Origin: Uloborus plumipes
Lineage: Eukaryota; Arthropoda; Arachnida; Araneae; Uloboridae
Assembly (NCBI GenBank): GCA_038373865.1
Contig: JAXGGA010001028.1
Location: forward strand, 109,031-173,030
Reading direction: 5' to 3'
Length of the DNA stretch: 64,000 nt
How positions within the stretch are numbered: position 1 is the first letter of the stretch; every line of letters begins with the position of its first letter. The position numbers were made by a program, and so were the translations under genes. Shown here piece by piece: positions 1 to 13,849 of the stretch. The notes below the pieces were generated by a model. The model did not search any database. It had not been told where the DNA came from and saw only the letters and a program-made list of their open reading frames with translations.

Positions 1-1889
1 CTTCATTTTCTCTTGTTTGTTTTGTTAATTTAATTATTTTTGTTTTCAAACTGCCTACTGCTAATTTTTGTTATTTTTATTGGAGGTCTAAACATCCAAA
101 AGCTCACTTTTTTTTGCATTTTAAAAGTGTTTTCTTGAAATCTCAAAACACCATGGTAATGCGATTTTATGCAATTTTAAGTTTTCTTTTCTTTTCACTT
201 TTTTATCGCCTCCATCATTAATCTTAATGTTGCCAGCAAAACAACACACAAATAAATAAAGTAATTACAAGTAGTGAGGGGAAGGGGTCGTTGCTTAAAT
301 TTTAAAAACCTTACATTTTCTTTCGTTTGAAACTTATAGAACGAAATCAGTATATTATAATATTATCTGAAATTAAATTTTGGGACCGTAGTTAAATTTT
401 ATCTTTCCGGAAGTAAACATCAACTGTAACAACAATAGAAACTATTTCATCCTTAACTTCATTGGCTAACGTAGTTTCTAATGTGAAATTGCATACATTT
501 TGCATATAACTTAGAGAAAGAGTTATATCATGGCTATTAAGTTCTTCCGAACATCGAAAATCTTTGTTATGTAATTACAGTTTTCTCTTGAGATTTCCTT
601 TCTTTGTAGAATACCTTTTACTGGCGGAATCGAAAATCGAATTATTCTTTCACGTCAAAGAGAATTCTTTGAGCCGATCTAAGCTTTCAGCCTCGCGCCA
701 AAATGTCTTCTTTTATTACAAGTATATGAGCGTGAAACTTCTCTTTTGATCCAAAAAAATTCTTTTTGGAAGTATTGTGAGAAAAAGAGTATTAGATTTC
801 CAGCGGAGAAAAGTTTTATATAAAATGAAAACAGTTCGATTGTAATAAATTTCGTTTTAAGTTAACATTCAAAACAAAGGGATATTGCGTTTTTAAATTG
901 AAATTCATCTAAGTAGTTATGTCAACAAGATATACGTCATTTCTTAGTTTAGTGGAGAAATATTTGATTGCACTACGGATGTTTTTCACATTAAAAATTT
1001 GCAGTAACATGCATTTTTTTACTCTTACATTTTGAGTTCGTGCCGAATGTAACTGACCTAAATGACTTGTCATTGTAAACAATATAAGATACTATTTTAA
1101 AAATAGTAGTTTTTGGTACATATTCTGTGTGGAGATAATTCTCTTTTTTTTCTTTTAATTTAAAAAAATAAAATAAGTTTTCATATTTTTTATAAAGCGC
1201 AACAAAGTACCGTGAAAATGTTTTATGTTTAATATTTTGAAGCTTATTGGATCTATCACCAACACGAAACATACGTTACCCCACGAAACATAGTTGCAAT
1301 ATATATTTTTATGATTAGAACCAGAAATGCCCAATGCTTGTCTGTTGAATTGCCATTAAATGATCTCCCAATGAAGAAAACTATTAAAATATATTTTTTT
1401 CTAATCACCAGTACAAAATAAATTGTATGTTGAGGCTATAACTAATATTTAACGAAGAGGAGCACAGAAAACAAAGAAGTTTTCGTTTCCGACGAGAAGC
1501 TGATGTTAAAGTAGCTGATATGCCAGTAAATCAGGTTTATTTTGCAGTAAAATTTATTTTTAAAGCTTTATATGTTTGTTGGTGTAGGGTGGTAATTATG
1601 ATAAATTAAAATGAAGCTAGAAAAATAAAAATTCCTTAAAGTGTTTTGGTACATAGAGTGAAATAACAGTGAATAATAAATGCCTTTAAAGAGAAAATGA
1701 ATCCATGTATTATCTGTCGATAACCATTCTTTGAAACCTTTTCACCGTTGTAGATCGTCAAAAAAACTCTTTATTTCAGCAAACAATGTTAAAATTAATC
1801 ATTTGACATTTGAAGTAAAATATTCAATTGTACTCGTATTTGGATAAGTTTTCAATAAAATGCTTCTATTTATTTTAAGCCGACGAATC

Positions 1890-2235
1890 ACATTCCCCCT
1901 CTCATATTCGGTTTAACCAACATTCTACGAGGTGCTCGAAATATCACGCAATATTTTCCGAATTATATTTGCTGAGTAAATTATCCCGAAGTTCATTTAA
2001 ACGAGCTAAAAGTTCAATCGTTTCCATATGGTAGAAAAATCGATTTAGAGATGTGAATCTATCTTTCGTGAACATGGAAGAACTCAGACTAATTAACTTC
2101 ATCAGCGATTTTTAATCTTCCGCTACGCTCTGATGTTTGACTTTCATCAAAATCAATATTATCTCTCATCTGGTAAGCACACTTCGTTATGAAGTTTTAC
2201 TTTCAGTTCAACCGAGGCAGTCAATTTGTGTGAAA
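1890..2235. other. Less AT-rich island, possible conserved non-coding element
   Basis: The composition here is more balanced than in the flanks and lacks long homopolymers. No reading frame stays open and no transposon ends flank it. Such islands in AT-rich arthropod DNA can be enhancers or old exons, but nothing in the sequence decides between these. Confidence 0.2.
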
Positions 2236-3224
2236 TGTGAAGGGTGGAACAATGAGGAAAAACTCTTCTACAATGGTTAATTTTAGACATTGTGCATTTA
2301 GCTGTGATAAAAGCAAAAACTGCAAACATTTATTTTATTTGCTACTATTTCTGAACTATGAATGAAGGTAGGGGGGAGAGTTGCTTTATATTTGGATTAT
2401 TTGATGTTGTTAAACTATTGCTTAGCCTAAAAGATCAAAATTTTGTTAAAATCTCCATTCTGGAAACAACGTCATAGGAAAAGCAATGTTTTTTTAAACG
2501 AGAGATATGCATTAAAACTGTAATATCTTATCAAACTTTAATACAAACGATTATAATAGAAAAGGGAAGATAGAAGTAAAGAAAACAAAAGGAGAAAAAA
2601 AAAGGTACTAAATTGTTACTATTGGCGCTATTGTAACATTTCAATTACGTTAATCATTTCAAGAATACTCTTTTATTCACTGAATATAATTACTATATTT
2701 AAAAAAATATTTTTGTCTAAATTCGAGTAATATCCTGCATCATAAAAGACGCACGGCATTATGTACTTCTTTTGCACACTTCATTTGTTACTATTGTCAA
2801 CAGTTTCAGCTCATGGAAAATTGATTAGATTAATATTTCCATATAAATAATGCATGGAGTCTCTAGAATCCTCATATGTTCTTAGATATGGTTCGTTGGA
2901 ATTAAAAAGATAAAACTCTTATTTTTAGGAAACTGTCTTTGAGCAGTAGCACAAATTAGTATAGTTGAAGTAAAGAAATTTTCGCTGCAAATATTCGCTT
3001 CGATGTCGGAATTGTCTTTCATAAACTAAAAAAAATATTTTGTCTCATTTTGCCAGCGTTTTTTAGGTAAATGCTTCAGACCAGAATCATTTTTATTTTA
3101 TTAATACCATACAAGTAGACTAAACATTAAACTAATGAGTAATATATATCTTTTGATCTTACGTGGTACGCAAAAACTGAAATTCAGCTTTAATGTTGTA
3201 GCGTGCCATTAAATTAAATATTAC

Positions 3225-3480
3225 TATTTAGGCCCGAACTTTCGGCTAAACAATTCGACATGAACAGACGCAGCCCAAAGCTCCTTTCGCCTTACAAGGC
3301 TCGCGCTGCTTGCAATATCAACAAACGAGTATTCAGTTTCCTCTTCGATATTGAAATATTTCTATTTATCGAACAGCTCAACACGGGGTGAAACTGAAAT
3401 CTGGCATTAGTCGACATGCTGGTGACGGTTGAAGTGAACATTGAAAGCAAGCCACATGCCCATACATTTCGTAACTTGGT
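3225..3480. other. Less AT-rich island, possible conserved non-coding element
   Basis: This is the most GC-rich part of the first 8 kb, with clusters such as GACGCAGCCCAAAGCTCC and a CGCGCTGC segment. No long frame, splice-like exon or terminal repeat is visible. A regulatory element is possible; this rests on composition alone. Confidence 0.2.
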
Positions 3481-4554
3481 AAACCAGAATTTCTATAGCA
3501 TATAGATATTTACTTTATCCTGTCTCTCTTGTTCCTCTTGTTGTTTTCGATTATGAATGAAATTATGCTATTATCTACGTATTTGCATAACAATCTGAAA
3601 ATATTTAGTAATTAAGCACTTGTATTAAGTTATTGTCTCGTTTTTGTATACGTATAACCCATAAAACTGTTTAACCAGGAATGGCGACCCATGTAGAAAC
3701 GTTGTGTTTTTATCATGATTTCTTCCAGTAAACATTTTAAGAGCATTTCGTAATGATTAAGAAAAAGTTGAATGGTTCATATTAATAAAGCAAAAAGTTT
3801 CAGCTGCTTGGCGTCTTTTTGACCCTATTTCGCATTTTTAATTGTTTTGACGCCTAAAAAAATAATTGGTTAGTTGAAGGAATACATGATAAAACTAATT
3901 TTAATCCATACGGACGGAATAAAATTATTTTAAGAGCTCACTTTTAAACAGGTCAAATACTTGCTTAGAATAGAATGCAGAACAATTTTTTAATTTCAGA
4001 AATGTTTACCTGATAATGAAATATTTGTTGAAAAACTGCAAAAATGTGCAAAAAATGTGTGCTAGTTTTTGTTTCCAAAGTATGGAACAAAATTCATTAT
4101 AGCTGTATTATTCGTTTTTAATAAGTTTTACACAACAGCTTTCAATTTTTAACCCCGAAAATATTAAGTAAAAATTGTATTGTTGTAAGTAATAATCGAG
4201 AATATATGATTAAATAAATGAACAAAAATATTATAAAGATCAATTTTAAAAAGTGTTTTTTAGAAGACAATAAGTTGAAGTGCAAATGAACATACGGATC
4301 AACCGAAATATAATTAATTGTTCTAAATGCATTGTTTCTTAAAGCGCAAGTATCTTAAAGTTTCCTCGCATTTTCATTTGGAGCAAAAAAATGTTTATTT
4401 TTTATTTTTTATTTTTATTTAACTTATGTGCATATGCTTCAGTTTAATTCATACTTCAGTTCTCTGAACTTTTGTTTCTCATGCTGTCCAGTTAAATTTA
4501 GAAATGTCAGTAATCGGTAGTGCAGATTACTTTCCTCCTTGTCAAAATGCATAA

Positions 4555-4690
4555 TCAACAATTCATGTTTTATTTTCCGAACGGGACCCATTTAACTTGG
4601 AGAGATGCTTGACATGGCGTCACGGGAAATCGAATTAGTCTGTCATTCTGGCGACACTCATTAGTAGACTTTGGAGAGCTAAATTTCTTT
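4555..4690. other. Short less AT-rich island
   Basis: About 135 bases (centred on GACATGGCGTCACGGG) stand out in base composition from very AT-rich flanks. No coding frame or repeat partner was found in the window. Function is unknown. Confidence 0.15.
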
Positions 4691-7600
4691 TCTTGTTCCC
4701 TCTTATTTATTTCTAACTTGACTTCTTAGGGTTCCTAAATAGTAAAGAATTTTTCTTCTTTCTAAACAAGATGTTATATTCAGTTTAAACAATAATATAG
4801 AAGCAATAATTAAACGATTTAAATTTTGAATTATTATAATTTCTTTTAAATCTTAATCTTTAATTTAGTAAAACTGAACTTTATTTAGTATTCAATCATT
4901 CTATGATACAATGATATCCATTACAAATTCATTTATATACGAACACAATATTGATAAGCTGAACGTGTATAAGTGAAATGTGTAATTTTAAATCGTAACA
5001 AACTGCTAGCGATGTTAAAAAAATCATTAAATTGAAAAATAGTCAACCAAAAAGCAAAGTTAAGTCACTTAAAGCAAAATATTAAGCAAAAAAAAAAAAA
5101 AGTTTACTTCATTTTCAGTTACGTCATAGTACATTTCTAATGTTGGCGACTATTTTCAATTAATTAATCGTCTCTATTTTTGTTAGAAGAAAGTTAGAGA
5201 AAAACTACTTATTTGGCGACTTAACATACTTAATTTTTTGCTTTCTGAAGTAACTTAGTATGACAAAATGACGTTTGAAACAAAACATTTAAACTAACTA
5301 AAACTGTTACAACAAATTAAGCAATGGAATGAATTGGCTTTACCATGCTGTTAGGATTTTTATGCCATGGAAAAAATCGCTATAATTTAGAGAACATATT
5401 TCGTGCATGTTTGAATTCTGTTACAGCCCAGATTATTTTAGAATCTTTTTTAGTTTAATAACATATTTTATGCAATTTTCTGATTTTTTGTCGTGTGTAC
5501 CTTTTTCTTCAATATAAATAAATTAATATTTAATTAAATAGTCCCGTTGCTTTGTGACTATAGTGAAACGAGAAGTCACTTGTGCAAGACTTAAATGAGC
5601 TTTAATGTGATGTAACTTGGATGAAGCTTCCTAAATAATAGACTACGTGAAATTGCAATTACTCCGTCCTTCACTTTCATAATGTCACCAATTGTTGAAG
5701 ATTTAACTTAAATTACATCTCTGTATGCAAATGATATGTATGTTCTGTATGATGTATGAATAACGCTTAATATCATTTGTAAGTTGATTGTCACATGTTA
5801 GTAATATATCAGTATATGTGGGATGTCCAAGAGGTTAAGGGTGTACATATTATAATATTTCTTACTGTACCTATCTGCACTGCACGCATTGTAAAAATAT
5901 GTATTGAGGTTTATAACGTGCTGTAAAAGTATAAAAGTCGCATATCTTTATACTTAATTTTGTTGGGTCTTTTTTATACACTGAAATAAGTTTAAAGTAA
6001 TCGTCACTGAAACCGATTCCGACACAGGTGCAGAAAGTACGTAAGCTAAAATGTTATACTCGTTGTACTTTTTTCAATTAGTACTGTGGATTTTTTTAAC
6101 TGGAAAAAATTGAAAGTTATAATGAAATTTTAGCTATGGTTTAAGAGAAAAAATCTTGAAGTTACAATGATAGGGGAGAGATAGAGAAGGAGAAAAAGAT
6201 GGGATAGGGGGAAAAATACCGTATAAGTTTTATCTAGGTAAGATCTCACTCCGATATTTCAAATGTTTTGAAAAAAAACAATTGTATTATACTATGTTTA
6301 AAGCTACTAACAAAACTTTTTGTACTATCCTTGCATCATTTTATAGTTCAGTTACAAAAATTAAAATCCATAACTTTCTACTTTAAATGAGGAGTGCAAA
6401 CAGTGTAACGGGTAGAAAGTTTTATGTGCATAAATACTAATTTTGTTCTTTGCACTGATATACAACTGGAACTAATGACATTTTTGAAATTGTGGAAACA
6501 TATGACTGGGTTATGTACTTCAAGTGCTTAGCAATTATGATGTCGATAAATTTAATTGATAAATTCTGTCAGCTATAAATAATTTAAAAACTATATTCTG
6601 GAGCGTAAGATTATAAATGAAAAAATATGCATTAAAAAGTTTTATTTATATATCAGAAAAATGAGTTAAATTTACTCTAGTTAGATGACTTTCCCCGCTC
6701 TAGTTAATAGTTTCCTCTCTACATAAAAAGTTTTTCTAAATCGAGAATTATTTACGCTCAGGTAGATTTTGCAGCAGTCTACAATAAAGTACTTTCTAAT
6801 TATCAACAATGAAAATAATTACAATAAAATCGACAACCGAAGTACAATATTTTGCTTATATAAGTTTATGACTAGCTTAGGTATTCCTTTGAAGCTGCTT
6901 AACTGCTAAATTGAGTTACCTACTATGCATGGTAATGCTTGTTTATTTCTGATTGTGAACAAATAACTTATTTTTGCACCTTCTGACTAATTAATAGCAG
7001 TGTCTGACATTGTGAAGGTCACATTTTCTCATAATAGGAACTTTTTAATTCAAAAGTCTTCAAAAGAGCTATAAATATAATGCTTGAAAGTAAAAACAAA
7101 AAATGAATCAATCGTTCTTAAACGAGGCATTGCTAACTTGCACCTATGAAAGTTTAAAAAAATTTCCACATGAACATAAGTAGGTTGATAAAGAGGAAAA
7201 AGAAATAGGAAGTGGAAATGACAAAAAAATTGGACATCCGTGAGACATATTTTGTAGCTTTGAGTCTATACTAAAAATGTATGATCTGTCAGCATCTTCC
7301 TTTAAATCATCATTTAAAATACTTAACATTCATTTTATGTTCAGAGACAAGTTAAGATTTTAAGTAAATGTAAATGTGTTTGTGTCTTTTTGTTTCCTTT
7401 GAAATATATGCTGAACTGCAAAGCGTGACATTAAATTCAGAACACATTTCATAAATTAAATTACATTAGCATATTTTCTGAAAGGTAAATAACATTACGA
7501 TACAAACGTATTTATTTCAACGCCATTATATTCAATTAATCAATTCACGATTCATCTCAAGAGATTTCACATGAAAGAAAATTAAATAACTATTGAAATA

Positions 7601-9181
7601 CATATTGAGAAAATATTGAGCAATGGTACTGCGCCTCTTAGGAGCTCGATATAAATTAATAAGTAGCAAAGAAATGTGGTAATCATAATCTGAAGTTGCT
7701 TAACTGATGCGTATTCTCTAGCAACTTAATTCGAAACATCAGTTCCTAACAATTACTTACCCAAAGCGAAGAAAACATATTGCATTGTTGCATTTGATAT
7801 CCCTACGGTAATTAATAAATTTGTTTACCAATGTAATGCAAATGAAAAGTCATTCAAATTATTTAAAAGAACACTATTTTTGCTTTATATTGAGCGTTTT
7901 TTTTCAATTACCTGCTTTTTTTTGAAATTTTAATAATAAAAATTTAAAAAAGATTTTAAATAAATTTCCTAACAAAAATAAGTTACTTTAATCTAAATCA
8001 ATAAAGATTAATGTAAAGTATTTTTTTTAAATAAATGCGGAAGTTGTAATCTCGTACCATCACTTATTTTGTAATGTTCATCCCTGTTCAGTAACTCTAA
8101 GTTCATTTTCTAATATCTTAATTATTTTTATGATTTACCTGTTAAGGAATATTAGTTCGTTTAGCTGTCGTTATTTTATTAAATATCTTGGATCTTTCCT
8201 GCAAGCTTAGTCCTGGATGATATAAAACCAGATGGGACCGTTTTGATAGTTAGAAAAATGGGATAGTTGAAAAAAAAAAAAAAAAAAGGAAGTGAAATAC
8301 TATTTTTGTGGAAATTCAGCACTGTCTACTCCCTGCTTTAGTCTATCTCTTTTCCTTTTCTCGTGCGTGTGACAACTGGAAACAACGTATTAGGTACGCT
8401 AATTTAAGTCGTTTTCTTTTGTTTAATCATTAATCCTTTAACAGTTTTTTAGAGTAAAAAAAAAATCAGAATTCGGTTTAAAAATGTCACTTTTTTAATG
8501 CATTTTTTAAAAATTCATTTTACATTTTAAAGTAATGATTCGTTATTTGAACCATTGAGAATGAGGAAAAATGTACTGCAAGCTAACATTTACTGAACAA
8601 CTCTCCTCATTCATACGAATAATTTGTTACTACAAAAAGAAAAGATGCTGGCGAAACGGCAAAAATGAAAAATAAATAAGATTGCCCTTGAGGCAAATGG
8701 GGAAATAAGTAAAGGTCTGAAATTCATGCCGGTACAGTGTATGGGAAAGACAGGGAAGAGGTTAAACATGAGTTCCCAAGGAGTTTTGATTTACAACTGA
8801 TATAAGGGATGACAAGCATTCTTTTTTAAAACGTATTAAACACATTTCTGTCAAGCAACGCTAAAAGCCTAATTTTTTGGCAGTCTTTCAATAAGGTCAA
8901 AAGTAGAGAATTACTTCGCAATTTTCGATTAACATTAATATCATTAAGGCATTTAAGAGTTTTTTTTTTTTTTTTTTGATCACGTGATTCATTTTAATCG
9001 TCTCTTTTCACATGAGTACTGCTTAATCTTTAAAGATTAAGGTGAAATTAATATTGCTACTCTTTTAAGCTCTTGGCTAAAAACGAATGCTTTGAGTCTT
9101 GAAAAACCCCGCAGTTAACTTCTCCTTTATTGGAATCATTTAAAAGTCAAATGCCCTTATTTAAATAAACAAATTTTTTCC

Positions 9182-9485
9182 AGTATAAGAAGAAAGAATA
9201 ATGCACGTAAAATTTGCTTTCATGCTTTTAAATTGCAAATAGTTGTGCTATTAAAATGATTTTGAATACTGATTAATCCTCCCCCCGAACCCCCTCCCCC
9301 ATAAGCTTTGAAAAAGTAGGTTCTTTTCGTCTATTCATTAGTTTAGTATTCGAAGAGTAGAAAGGCAAATGCATGTGAAATTGTTTTCATACTTTAAAAC
9401 TGATTTTTTTTGTTGCTCAAATGATTTTTAATATTGGTTTGGCATTTTATTGCTTTGTTTCACCCCCCTCCAAAACCCCCCCTTA
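9182..9485 (+). repeat. Imperfect direct repeat, two units of about 130-165 bp
   Basis: Two consecutive diverged units (about 9,182-9,300 and 9,349-9,483) share, in the same order, an AATGCAYGT segment, a TTTTCATRCTTT segment, an AAATGATTTT segment and a C-rich tract (CCCCCC near 9,282 and 9,466). This looks like an old local tandem duplication. Confidence 0.55.
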
Positions 9486-10002
9486 GCATTTAATTGGAAA
9501 AGCTCTCTTTGTTTATCGATTGCTTTAAGATTAAGAAGGTCTTGATTCAACTGTAAATTATCCTGTTGACAGTATAGTAAAAAGGAAAAGGTCATTTCTT
9601 TCAAAATTCTTAATTTGCTAAACAGCACAAACTAAAACATGCAAAAAACATTCATACGTAGTAGTACATTCATAACATTGATAACGCTAAAAACATATGT
9701 CTCCTGATGTTTTTTAAAACTTATAAAAAAAGCAAAAATGAAGTAAATAGAATAATGAAAAAAATATAATAAATGATAACCCTATCATTTGCGCATTAAA
9801 AACCATTCAAAATATTTTGAAAAAATGAATTTGAGATGCAAAATTTTGTAGTTGAGTATTTAGCTGTACAGCAATTTAACTGTTATCTTCTACAAAAGTG
9901 CAATCGCAAAGTACAAACAGTTAAAGGGTTTTTATATTTTCATTTCCGTAGAAAATTCTTTTAACTGCTCAGAAGTGTGTAAAAGAAACGGCAGTGCCAT
10001 AT

Positions 10003-10330
10003 TATAGATAAGTTTTGCAATAGTAACGGAATTTCATTGAATGTAGAGGAATGATTGTTTAAAATTTTTGATTAAAACAATAAGTAAAAAATAGAGAGCA
10101 ACGCTAAATGCGTGTCATATCAAAATCAGAAAGAATCACACAAGAATCCAAATCATCAAAGAGATACATCTTGACATTATAATGTGGTTTATTGCTAAGC
10201 CATACAGCAGTAACTAAGCTTCATTGAATGCAGAGAAACGACAAGTAACCAATTATATTAAATATAATGATAAACACGCACACAGAGAGGGAAACGCTTA
10301 TTGCGTGTGTCATATCACAAAGAAACAAAT
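10003..10330 (+). repeat. Imperfect direct repeat, unit about 185 bp
   Basis: Two diverged copies share TTCATTGAATGYAGAG (near 10,033 and 10,220), then a GCGTGTCATATCA-like segment (near 10,110 and 10,302) and TTGACATTATA (near 10,171 and 10,332). The second unit continues into the segmental duplication, whose partner near 29,930 has the same GCGTCATATCA and TTGACATTATATGG core. So the local repeat overlaps the left edge of the larger duplication. Confidence 0.5.
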
Positions 10331-11792
10331 TTTGACATTATATGGCTAGAAAGCAAAAATGAAGCACCTCTTGTGTCAGAGAACAGGAGAGAAGCCTATT
10401 TTGTTTATTAATAAAGCATTTGGTCTTGGTGAAATTTTGCAAATAAAGATAAGTGGCTATTTTTTTAACAAGTTATTTTCATTCTTTTGATGACAACAAT
10501 ATTTTTTATTTTCATAAGCGCCGGTTTCGTTGCGTTACTTTAGTTTTTTTTCAATTTTTTTAACAATTTTTTTTTGTTTCAGATATAAGACTTAACAAAT
10601 TTACTTCTCAAATTTAAAAAACCTTTTTTAAAGAAAGTACACTTCCAGTACACTACACTAGGTCAATGGATACTCCCTAAATGCACTTAATATTAATCAA
10701 AGTAATATGGTCATTTAAACACCATTAGAAGAAATTATAATTACTTCTTTTATTTTTATGTAAAGCAGTTTGAAACAAAAAAAATCTTGAATTAAATTTT
10801 TCAATTAATTAAAAAATGGAGCTATTTGGTGTTCCGCATAAATTTTTAGAGCACTGCAATTTTAATTAGAAACATAAATTTAAAAAGGACAAACACAAAC
10901 GGGACGAATGTGTACTTTAAAGAGACAAAGTTTCTGGTAAAACGGCACCTCCGAGAAATGGAAGTTGAAAGTGGGCCATAGTTTATGCGAAAGGGACGAT
11001 CAAAAAATTTAATTTTCGCAAATAAAGTACAATAAAGACCTCATGAATGAGAAATATATCAAAATGTACCTAAACTCTAAAAGAATCAATGTTGTAAAAT
11101 AATGTGTTTAGGTCCACGACACTAATAGGTTATGATAGGAGAAAAATTGAAATTCTACAAAAAAAAAAAAATGTAAGTCATCAATCAATTAAAAAACAAA
11201 ATTCGATTTAAATTAAGTTCATAGCCGATAAAAAACGATAAGTAAGTACTGTACTGATCCTACAAGCATTTATAAATGATAAACATAAAAATATTTATTG
11301 ATTTATTTATTAAAGTTGTACTGAGAGTCCATGAACTTTATACGTAAATAATAAGCAAACTTATTTATGTGCGAAAAAAAAAAAACAGAAATACTGTCCA
11401 CTGAATTTGGTTGCCATATTGGACTGAACGAAGCAGAATGGTTGTTATAACGAAAGCAAATTAACAAAAAGTATATAAGGATAAAGTTTAGGCCTGTCGC
11501 ACTGATTGTTATAATGGGATGGTCTTTATAACAAGCGTCGACTGTAAATGAAATTAATCTTTAAATACTTATGAGACGTAAAACTTGCTCAAAAACTCAA
11601 GCATTGTTACAATATTTATAGAACTAGTTGGTGGTAAATGTAAGCCATTCTCCTTTTGTGTGCAATTCATTTACATCAAAACAGTATTAAATGCCTATTT
11701 CTTTTACAACAAGATAGGTATAATAGTTAAATATATCACAAACGGTTTAGAAAGTTCATCTCAATTAAATTTTAAGACGAAAAAACTTCATT

Positions 11793-12150
11793 TTGATTCG
11801 CACTAAATAAAATGAAATAAAATATGTACATATACATTATTTTTTGATGACAACTGTTAAAAGTTTCAGTTGATAGAATTATATCTTTATATGTTGATTA
11901 GTTCTAAAGCAGCAAATAAAATTTCAATTAAAAATTTGAGAGACAAAATAGGCAGCATACAGCTTACTGTGAATAGTTTTAAATGTACCGTCTATTTCGT
12001 CTCTCAAATTTTCAATTTAAATTTTATTTGCTGCTTTAAAATGAATAAACATATAAAGATATAGTTAGATCAACTGAAATGTGATGTAGATGACAGTTGT
12101 CATCAATAAATTATACATTTTTTTATTTCATACTTTTTAGTGCAAATCAA
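11793..12150. mobile_element. Foldback (long inverted repeat) element, about 360 bp
   Basis: The two halves (about 11,793-11,955 and 11,985-12,150) are imperfect reverse complements joined by a short loop. Ends are TTGATTCGCACTAAA on the left and the complement of TTGATTTGCACTAAA on the right. Internal matched segments include GATGACAACTGT, ATATCTTTATATG and AAATTTGAGAGAC. No transposase is present and I could not define a clear target duplication. Copy B seems to lack it at the matching position. It is probably a non-autonomous hairpin MITE; its superfamily is unknown. Confidence 0.65.
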
Positions 12151-12189
12151 GCTGATAGAAATAGTCTTTAAATTTAAAAAGCTTTATTT

Positions 12190-12470
12190 TCTTTTTTTTC
12201 AATGACAACACCGAGTAGCATCATTTTGCACTTACGGTCTGTTAGGTCTCACCACTTAAATCACTCTTTCCGGCAGTTGTTCTACTCTATTTCATTTGTT
12301 ACTCCGATAAGAAGCTCACTTTTAGATGTAAATCTTTTTACCGTCAAAAATCTGAAAGAGCCACATTACCCAAATGTATGATCATTTTTTAACTAAAAAA
12401 AATATGCCTATTTTAGCTAAATAAAATATTGCTGTAACACATTTCTTTTTGAAAGTTTAAAATATGCCAC
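12190..12470 (+). repeat. Well-conserved block shared with 34,515-34,820 (copy A member)
   Basis: From GATGACAACRCCGAG onward this block stays nearly identical to 34,515-34,660 for over 130 bases, much closer than the surrounding duplicated DNA, then decays. The forward frame from ATGACAACACC agrees for about 18 codons, but copy B has one extra C, so the frame is not preserved. That argues against a coding exon. A conserved regulatory or untranslated segment, or recent gene conversion, fits better. Confidence 0.45.
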
Positions 12471-12873
12471 TTGACTGTCGTACATGTACTTAAACGAACA
12501 AAGATTTTTATTTCATGCTAGTGTACTCATATTAACAAAGTGAATGAAAATATTTCTAATGTAATATTTTAATGTAAACTAATGTACACTCTTCTTTCAG
12601 CCTAAAAGTGACTAGAATTTATTTTTCGGTACCTTGGACATGATAACAGAAATTGCACTTTGTATTTGTCTTTAATCATAAATTGGATCACATTCGTCAT
12701 GTTTCCTAAACTTGTATTCAGGGCTATGAACGTTTACTTCTAAAAAATATTACATACTTTTTAGTAATAGTAATGTGACATTATAGGCTTTTCTAGACAA
12801 TATCCTAAAATTATTGCTGACTGAGGTTTATCACAAGCAGAGAAGATAATCGTTTGCAGCCTGCTTTTTGGGG

Positions 12874-13065
12874 CTGCAGTTTCGTGCTTATTGTGCACTC
12901 ATCAGCATGGAATAGGAAAGTAACCGAGCTGGAGGCAAAAATCTTCCAAAGGAGCAAAGCGAGCCAATACGAATACTCTCCTTGCTGTATAAGAGGATTT
13001 TTGCCTCCAGCTTTGTTACTTTCCTATTCCATGCTGATGAGTGCACAATAAGCACGAAACTGCAG
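12874..13065. repeat. Hairpin inverted repeat, arms about 70 bp
   Basis: The left arm starts with CTGCAGTTTCGTGCTTATTG and the right arm ends with its reverse complement. Both carry GCACTCATCAGCATGG and a GGAGGCAAAAATC segment, with a roughly 50-base spacer. The arms are almost perfect, so the fold is recent or maintained. A half-copy lies at 13,240-13,350. The apparent open frames on both strands here only reflect the palindrome. Confidence 0.6.
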
Positions 13066-13239
13066 AACATGGATGAAAAAAACGAGCTGGTAATATATTG
13101 CATGTTTCTGGCTTAGCCCTGGCTTAGGGGCTGTTACTTATTGCTTTATACAAGAGCTTTGCCTCAAAAGTCTCGAGTTGTACCGTACCAAGTGCGGTTG
13201 CTCGCTTGTGTTCTAATTTTATATTAGCTACCAGTTTTT

Positions 13240-13350
13240 GTTGGCTCTCTTTGCTCTATAGGAGGATTTTTGCCTCCGGCTCGATTAATTCCCATTCAAT
13301 GCTGATGACTGCATAATAAGCATGAAACTACAGTCCATGAATGGAATAAA
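13240..13350 (+). repeat. Diverged half-copy of the 12,874 hairpin repeat
   Basis: This segment repeats the right half of the 12,874-13,065 hairpin: a TTTGCTCTATAGGAGG lead, GGATTTTTGCCTCC, then ATGCTGATGACTGC and AAGCATGAAACTACAG, in the same order and orientation but with scattered changes. It has no facing arm. It suggests that the hairpin was made by fusing two opposed copies of a dispersed repeat. Confidence 0.5.
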
Positions 13351-13849
13351 CGTTTCGAGGTTTCAAGAAATTCCATTTTAAAAGCAACAATATGTAAGAT
13401 AATTGTTGCGGACATTGCAGACGCGGATAAATATTTTCTTTTAGATGCCAATGCATTCTTGAGATTTTTTTTAATACTATTGTTAATATTATTATTTATT
13501 TATTAATTACTTGTTTCGTGTTTGAAACTGATGTTTATAGAGCATAGTTGTTTTTTAATAAAAAATACCATAGCCTAGCCATCTCGCACTTGTGGTAGGC
13601 CATATTCATAATAATGTATCATGCATGGCAATGCCATGAAATGTACATTTAATATTTAATCAACAAAACAAGTAAACTTTGCATTATGTGAATTTCATTA
13701 CTTTACTAAATATATTTATAATGCCATTAATATTTTGTTAAATAGTATATAATTCAGACAAAATTGTTTTCTTTAAATATTTAATCTTCGCTCAAAGAAA
13801 ATAAAGCTTCGCATTTTAGAAACATATTGCACAACGTTATGCAAATGAA

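Larger units (their letters stand above)
1..10239. other. AT-rich unique sequence without recognisable genes
   Basis: This stretch holds no open reading frame longer than about 93 codons, and the short ones have low-complexity, AT-driven compositions. Homopolymer runs are common, for example 18 A at 8,270-8,287 and a T run near 8,960-8,977. Three less AT-rich islands and one imperfect repeat pair are listed separately. It looks like intergenic or intronic DNA of a large animal genome. I see no tRNA cloverleaf, no transposon end pair and no gene. Confidence 0.7.

Noticed and set aside
12854..13103. Open frames on both strands with near-identical ends
   Set aside because: They are produced by the hairpin inverted repeat at 12,874-13,065 and are not proteins.
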